64,000 nucleotides of DNA, taken from contig CAXDII010000003.1 of assembly GCA_963989245.1 (NCBI GenBank), forward strand, positions 1,054,001 through 1,118,000, given 5' to 3'. Below the pieces are notes generated by a model, which searched no databases, had not been told where the DNA came from, and saw only the letters and a list, made by a program, of their open reading frames with translations. The translations under genes and the position numbers were made by a program. Shown here piece after piece: positions 58,861 through 64,000 of this stretch; position 1 is the stretch's first letter; the number at the start of each line of letters is the position of its first letter. The stretch is from Nansenia antarctica. Taxonomy: Eukaryota > Chordata > Actinopteri > Argentiniformes > Microstomatidae.

Positions 58861-61265
58861 AATATACGAAATATATGGCGAGCCTAGTCCACGAGTAAAT
58901 ATATATAGCTTATAAGTGATTATAGTGACCGTCAATTTTTGCATCTCTTCACTTCTCTCAGCGCCTGGAGGTAAGTACCATTTCCCCCCCTCTCTCTCTT
59001 TCTCTCTCTCTCTCTGTGCCTGTAACCCATTGACTTCTGCTCCCCCTCCTCCTCTCTCTGCTCCACCTCCCTGCTCTCTCTGTCTCTCTCTCTCTGCCAG
59101 ACTTCAGACTTCAGACTTCCAGCTTTGATGTAATTTTGTAATAAATGGTCTTAAGCTATAAACAAAAGAATTTAGATTTGTGTTGAGTATCTGTTAGAAA
59201 TATAAGATAATTACAATTGGATTGAATTTAAAGAGCCGGATTTAGAAATCTGTATTTGTACATAAATGTGTAATTGTACGATATTGTAGAAGTATCGTGT
59301 GTGTGTTGTGGAGCAAAGAATGAATTGCTTCAGTGCGCGTTTTGCGAATGCGCTGTCAGTAGAATACTGCGTGGAAGACGTTCTCACAGTGGGCTGATAT
59401 CTTGTGATAAATCAGAAGAGAGCTGATAATTGTGTTATTGTATGTAAAAGGAATGAGAATTCCTGTTTGATAAGACAAAAGGACCATTGTGAGCAGAGCA
59501 GAGCAGAGCAGTGAGCGGAGCTAATTGCTTTAGCGCCGTCAAGACGAGCTGTACGCCCGCAGGCGCTCAGATTCCTCTTGAGGGAGAAAACGTGGAAAGC
59601 ATGGGCATTGGAAAATATTAGAATGAGATTAAATTGGTAACTAATAGTTTAACTGCATTGAAAGATAATCTTGAAATTGTTGAGTCGTGAATGTGCTTTG
59701 TTTGTGAAAACAAAAGTTGTGAAAAAGACCGTGGTTTTTCAAGGAAAAACCGTGGGGTAGAGCCCCTCCCCTCCCTTTCTGCGTGTCTCATTTCAAACAC
59801 ACGCGCTTTTCGCCCTAAAACACACAACAGAGCTGAAAATCCTTTCTACTACAAGGGAAGCTGAATTTGATCGATTGCATTGCTCATCTCATGGGATAAG
59901 GTTGAATCCATTTCACATAGACTGTAGTGGTATAAGGATAGTGGGTTGATCGTTGGGGTATTTTAAAGTAGTTTGGGGATATTTGCTGAGTCTCATTCGC
60001 AAGTCTGGTGAAAAGCGGGCGCATGCGCGGAGAGGGGCGTAGACCAGCAGAGACTGGGTCTCTGAGCACGGATTCTTTTTTCCTCCATTTTGCTTTCTTG
60101 CCTTTCACCTTTCCCCGCAATAAAGAATGTTGGTGAAGGAATCTAGGAGGTTGATGCATAGATTGATGTTGTGAATGACTGTTCAGTATTACATTACTTT
60201 AGTTGATTTAATTAATTGCTTATTGGTTGAATTAATTATTCAGATCATTCATTTTCTGTTTTCACAAAACAATTGATTGATTCCACAAGTTTTAAATCAA
60301 TGTGTATGATTATATAATGAATAATTCTAACTAATCGTTCATTCCTTTCGCTTGAAAGTTGAGTTGTTTATGGATTGTAGAAAATAATAGGTTGTGACTT
60401 GAAGATCACGGCAGGGTGGTCTGAAGCAATCGATAAGACATTTTCGGTTGCTTGCAGAATCAGATTCCATCTGAACCTATCAGATCTATGGAAGGAACTT
60501 GCCGCCATCTAGTGGACGGAACACGATAAGACAAGTCGGTTGCTTGTTGTTGGAACATAAGATGTTAGAACGTAATGTTTATTATCTAGTGGACAGATTG
60601 TAATAGTCCAATGATAACGTTTTCTTTCACAGGTTTACATCAATGAAGTGTCAATGACTAAGTCTAATTAATTATGCATTCCTTTCAAATAACAAGTCGA
60701 TTTCTTTACAGATTGTAATTAATAATTAATCATTTTATTCCTTCCAAATAATAAATCGATTTCTTTACAGGTTGTAATTAATATTCGTGTTTTACATCTT
60801 TTTATTTCAAGTTAAGTTCTTTTTCACAGTTTTTGATTAAAGAATAGCAGAACAGTTTCTATCTGAGGATTGATCAATCAAGGGTTTGTGGATCAGAAAG
60901 ACTTAGAGCGTGACCTGCCTTTGTAATTTGATAATTGTGTTGAACAGCCTTTGTAGTTTAATAATTAAAGTTGACCTGAACTATAATTAGTATTGATTGA
61001 GCAATTAAGTGACACACATTCATACACAATAAGGGAAAAACATTTAGATTAAAACACACACACATAGATTACATTTAAGTCAATAATACACAATACCACT
61101 GAAACAATCCGTTGTTCTGAATTGTAATGTTCTGTGTAGACAGTTGACACAGTTAAAAGTTGGACTAGCATCTGTTTAGCAGATACGGCAACAGAAGGTG
61201 GGTTGTAAGAAAAGTACACCTTATAGCATACTTTCAGCATATTGAGCAGTATAAATATTTCAGAC
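58861..61265 (+). other. Long retroviral leader
   Basis: About 2.4 kb with no long plus-strand frame. A strong splice donor CTGGAG/GTAAGTACC lies at 58971. CT-rich repeats at 58985-59100. A duplicated block ending in GATTTCTTTACAG lies at 60670-60780. Such a donor before gag usually serves subgenomic RNA. Confidence 0.55.
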
Positions 61266-63428
61266 ATGGGAGCCAAACCCAGTAAAATTGTGAGGGCTGT
61301 TAATACAGATAAGGGAATATTAGCAAATTCATCCCCTGTGGCTATAGTGGAAAAAATGAATCCTCTTGTTAAGGAGATTAGCAAAATGTCAACGAAATGG
61401 AATATTCGTTGGGCAGACATTGAACAACCATGGCCAGAAGAGGGCACCTTTGACTTACAATTAATTGCAACATTGGAGATACTTATCAATGCACATAAGG
61501 CGCATCAAAAAGGAAAGATTAGATCAGAGAAACGCAGGTTAGAGTTAGCTATTTTAGACCTCTTCAAGGTAGAGGGGCAGAAAGTAGCATTAGCTTGGAA
61601 TGAGAAAACAGCTCACATGGATCCAGAAAAAAGAGATGAATTGGCCAAAGCAATGGAAGAGAAAGTGAACATTCCATTCTCACACACAGCTCCAATCTCC
61701 AGTCCTCCTCCCTATGCCAAGATACTGGAGGACAATTCTCAGCGGATCTACCCTCAGGTCCCCGTCCTAAGTACGAACGGAGCCTTCACTATCAAAGATG
61801 AGGGTGATAATGTACTAGAGAGGGGAAGAGCGAAAGTGACCGTGGATTTCGAACCAGAGAACAAGACAGATGACAGTGAAGATGGCAGTGGAGGTGATGG
61901 CGAATGTTCAGGTGCTGACAGCAATGCACAGGGAGGTTACAGTGCTCAGATCAGAAAACTAATAGCCAGGGCCGAAAAACAGGGAAGGACAAGACGCTAT
62001 AAAAAGGGAAAAGAAGAAAGTGGTTCTGAAGATGAGCAGGAGTCTCTGAAGATAGAGAAGAAGAAAGAGAGCTTAAAGCAAAAGAAGAAGATGTTGGAGG
62101 AAGAGGAGGAAGAAAGGGTGAAAAAGGATAAGGAGGAGTTAAGAAAGAGGGCAAGAAAACTCCAAGAGAGAAGCCTAAGAGAGGAGGAAAGTCACAGACG
62201 ACAGATAGAGGAACTGTTAGAACAGGTAGCTCAAGTGACATCACATCATACATCCCAGCCGAACCTCCCAAGGTCTACAGCGACACCAAGGCGGGACGAA
62301 AAAACGAAGCCACTAGTAAGCAATTATGGCCTAAGACCAAGAGGGAAGGCATCGGAGGAAGAGGAAATTCAGGGGACCTTCCCGGTGCTGATTCGAGATA
62401 ACAAGATAGAATATCGTCCTTGGGGTCATACAGATCTGTCTGAAGTGATCGAAAAACTCCCAGTCCTAGAAGATGGGGGTCACCCATGGACTACCGAGAT
62501 GGACGTGAGACTGACAGGGACGCAGGCCGCAATGGGAGACCTGAAAAGACTCTTAGCCTTTATTACAGGATTGGACACCATGCAGGAAATATTGACGAAG
62601 GCAGGACTTCATAAATATATCGGTACATCAGTTTATGACCCAGAGCTCTTCGCAGCAAACAGAGGCAGGCTGTGGAAGGCAATCAGAGAGACATACCCTA
62701 CTCACATTCACCCAGACAATATCATTGTGATGCCACTGGGAGAAGATGAGAATCCCAGGGGTTTTGTAGCCCGTGTGCACTCTCAATGGAGAAGTGTGAC
62801 AGGGAAGGATGCCGAAGATAACCCGTTAGAAAAAGCCATAATCAGGGAAAAGATTCAACAAGGTCTCCCTATCCCAGTTAAGAACAAGTTAGCAGAAGTG
62901 GTGGGGCTACGACACATGAACAAGGCTGTTTATATAGACAACGTAGCACACCAAGTAGAATTATTTAGAAAGAAGATTCAGATACAGAAGGCACAAGACG
63001 AAGACTCACTCAGAAAACTAACTCAAGTACAATTGACTGAAGGCAAGAAAACCAGAGAGAGAGTGCAGACCATAGCCCTACAGGTCCCATCTCAGCCACA
63101 GCAACTGCAAACTGTCCCTCCCCAGTCATACCCACAGGGGCCACAAGGGGGGTATCCATACCCACAGGGGCCACCAGGGGTGCAAGTGGTTCCGTACCAG
63201 CCATACAACCAGCCTGGCCAAGGACCACCACAAGAGGGATGGACCGCAGCCGGGAAGAAGATGTTAGGACCATGTTTCCAATGCGGCCAGGATGGACACT
63301 TAGCCCGTACCTGCTGGAAGAAGAACCAGGGGGGCGCAGGGGGGAAACAAAAAGGAAGATATAGGCCCCCTGCTACACCGGCTCCAGGAGTGGTGAACCC
63401 CTACGGAGGCCCAGCAGCTGGGCTATAG
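61266..63428 (+). CDS. gag: Endogenous retrovirus gag
   Basis: 720 codons from the ATG at 61266 (MGAKPSK), preferred over the upstream ATG at 61242 because Gly2 and Ser6 form an N-myristoylation signal. The matrix part follows. A PPPY late-budding motif lies near residue 147. A very charged Lys/Glu coiled-coil stretch is near 260-320. The capsid-like region covers about 370-590 (TGTQAAMGDLKRLLAFI; NPRGFVARVHSQWRSVTG). A proline/glutamine-rich stretch leads to one CCHC zinc knuckle (CFQCGQDGHLARTC, near 63273-63312). It ends at a TAG at 63426. Layout resembles gamma/epsilon-type retroviruses. The frame is intact, so the insertion is young. Confidence 0.85.
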   Translation: MGAKPSKIVRAVNTDKGILANSSPVAIVEKMNPLVKEISKMSTKWNIRWADIEQPWPEEGTFDLQLIATLEILINAHKAHQKGKIRSEKRRLELAILDLFKVEGQKVALAWNEKTAHMDPEKRDELAKAMEEKVNIPFSHTAPISSPPPYAKILEDNSQRIYPQVPVLSTNGAFTIKDEGDNVLERGRAKVTVDFEPENKTDDSEDGSGGDGECSGADSNAQGGYSAQIRKLIARAEKQGRTRRYKKGKEESGSEDEQESLKIEKKKESLKQKKKMLEEEEEERVKKDKEELRKRARKLQERSLREEESHRRQIEELLEQVAQVTSHHTSQPNLPRSTATPRRDEKTKPLVSNYGLRPRGKASEEEEIQGTFPVLIRDNKIEYRPWGHTDLSEVIEKLPVLEDGGHPWTTEMDVRLTGTQAAMGDLKRLLAFITGLDTMQEILTKAGLHKYIGTSVYDPELFAANRGRLWKAIRETYPTHIHPDNIIVMPLGEDENPRGFVARVHSQWRSVTGKDAEDNPLEKAIIREKIQQGLPIPVKNKLAEVVGLRHMNKAVYIDNVAHQVELFRKKIQIQKAQDEDSLRKLTQVQLTEGKKTRERVQTIALQVPSQPQQLQTVPPQSYPQGPQGGYPYPQGPPGVQVVPYQPYNQPGQGPPQEGWTAAGKKMLGPCFQCGQDGHLARTCWKKNQGGAGGKQKGRYRPPATPAPGVVNPYGGPAAGL
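63426..63428 (+). promoter_or_regulatory. In-frame amber codon between gag and protease
   Basis: TAG followed by GGG TGC, with protease in the same frame. A G-rich stretch (GAGAGGGGGG near 63450) follows within 20 bases. Gammaretroviruses make Gag-Pol by readthrough of such a codon with a downstream pseudoknot. Confidence 0.65.
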
Positions 63429-64000
63429 GGGTGCCCAGAAGATCCGAGAGGGGGGTGCCAGCTGGTGGTGACAAACAGGCCTGAAGATGAACCTACCATA
63501 TGGGTGTCGGTCAACCAACGTCCATTAGAATTGATGGTGGACAGTGGAGCAGCCTACACCTGTCTGAAGCCTGAAGATGCCACGCACCTTCCTATGTCTG
63601 GGAAATATGTGAAGACAATCGGATTCGAGGGAATTAAACAGCTGATCCCTACTACTGAGCTTGTAAGCTTAGAGTACAAAGGACAGAGAGCAGATCTGTC
63701 AATACTTGTATCAGAACACACGCCAATAGGGCTACTAGGGAGAGATGCACTATGCCAATTGAACTGTACAGTGAAATGCACACCTGACGGCTGTCGGGTG
63801 ACAGTGCCACAAGAGAACAGACAGCTGTCTGTCATGATGGACAACAACGCATCTATGGTGTATTGGGTGGGAGGGCTTAGCCCAGACCTAATGGAACCAG
63901 CAAGGATGTGGGACAATTATATCCTGGCACACATGTCAGAGGCCAGAAGGCCTACTGATCCATTGCATTGTACACTCCAGTATTTTAGAGAAGTTGCAGA
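63429..64000 (+). CDS. pro: Endogenous retrovirus protease (start of pol, partial)
   Basis: Open to the window end in the gag frame. The aspartic protease catalytic motif VDSGAAYT lies near 63538-63561, and the second conserved motif GLLGRDAL near 63730-63753. Function: cleavage of Gag and Gag-Pol in the particle. Reverse transcriptase is beyond the window. No break in the visible part. Confidence 0.8.

Noticed and set aside
61951..62271. Minus-strand frame opposite gag
   Set aside because: It is the complement of the Lys/Glu-rich coding stretch of gag and has no features of its own.

Overview
This window looks like teleost fish DNA. The protein-coding pieces are vertebrate (g6pc, hltf, mcph1, an RBMS-type RNA-binding protein, an FGF8/17/18-type growth factor, a barrier-to-autointegration factor, an HSPA12-like chaperone). 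The repeats are of fish type: L2/CR1-like and L1-like LINEs, hAT and palindromic MITEs, Gypsy elements, a short core repeat ending in AAAGCGACTTAC, and fish zinc-finger, NLR-type and SNTX-type protein modules. Introns, canonical splice sites and poly(A) signals are visible. All calls come from reading the sequence; no database search was run.

Layout. 1-13 kb is a repeat-dense stretch: a LINE 3' part, small inverted-repeat elements, a decayed intron-containing hAT-like transposase gene, three L1 fragments, the 3' end of hltf directly behind an L1 poly(A) tract, and two minisatellites. 13-15.5 kb holds a Gypsy fragment mixed with several copies of a 150-bp terminal repeat that carries a tRNA-like sequence (A box and B box) and, in one copy, forms LTR - tRNA-Leu primer site - short leader - LTR. 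This is a miniature LTR retrotransposon with a candidate internal Pol III promoter. 15.5-20.5 kb is a mosaic on the minus strand: an intronless FGF18-like copy split by a BANF-like retrocopy whose poly(A) tract runs straight into a Gypsy RNase H/integrase region with its LTR. 20.8-25.8 kb is a second Gypsy family with a long open pol, split by a hAT MITE with an exact 8-bp target duplication.

26.8-29.2 kb is an unrecognised multi-exon gene. 29.4-31.8 kb is an intact intronless 819-codon gene with a RING and B-boxes followed by an SNTX-type region. 33-34 kb and 41.6-45.8 kb hold three intronless RBMS copies, two in a 2,051-bp tandem duplication and two joined to the N-terminal part of a fish zinc-finger protein. 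g6pc (five exons, minus) spans 36.4-41.1 kb with a zinc-finger exon inside intron 2. 46.4-49.2 kb holds mcph1 exons in the wrong order, one carrying an in-frame palindromic MITE. 50-58 kb is again repeats (L2 nested with another LINE, an orphan HSPA12-like exon, a second copy of the window-start LINE). 58.3-64 kb is the 5' half of an endogenous retrovirus: LTR, long leader, open gag, an amber stop and then protease in the same frame, running off the window.

Most of the coding capacity belongs to mobile elements. The likely ordinary host gene is g6pc; the SNTX-type RING gene is a probable functional paralogue. hltf, mcph1, fgf, rbms and hspa12 are fragments, retrocopies or rearranged copies. 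The recurring theme is RNA-level mixing: host mRNAs and retroelement RNAs joined at poly(A) tracts, primer sites and old splice junctions.
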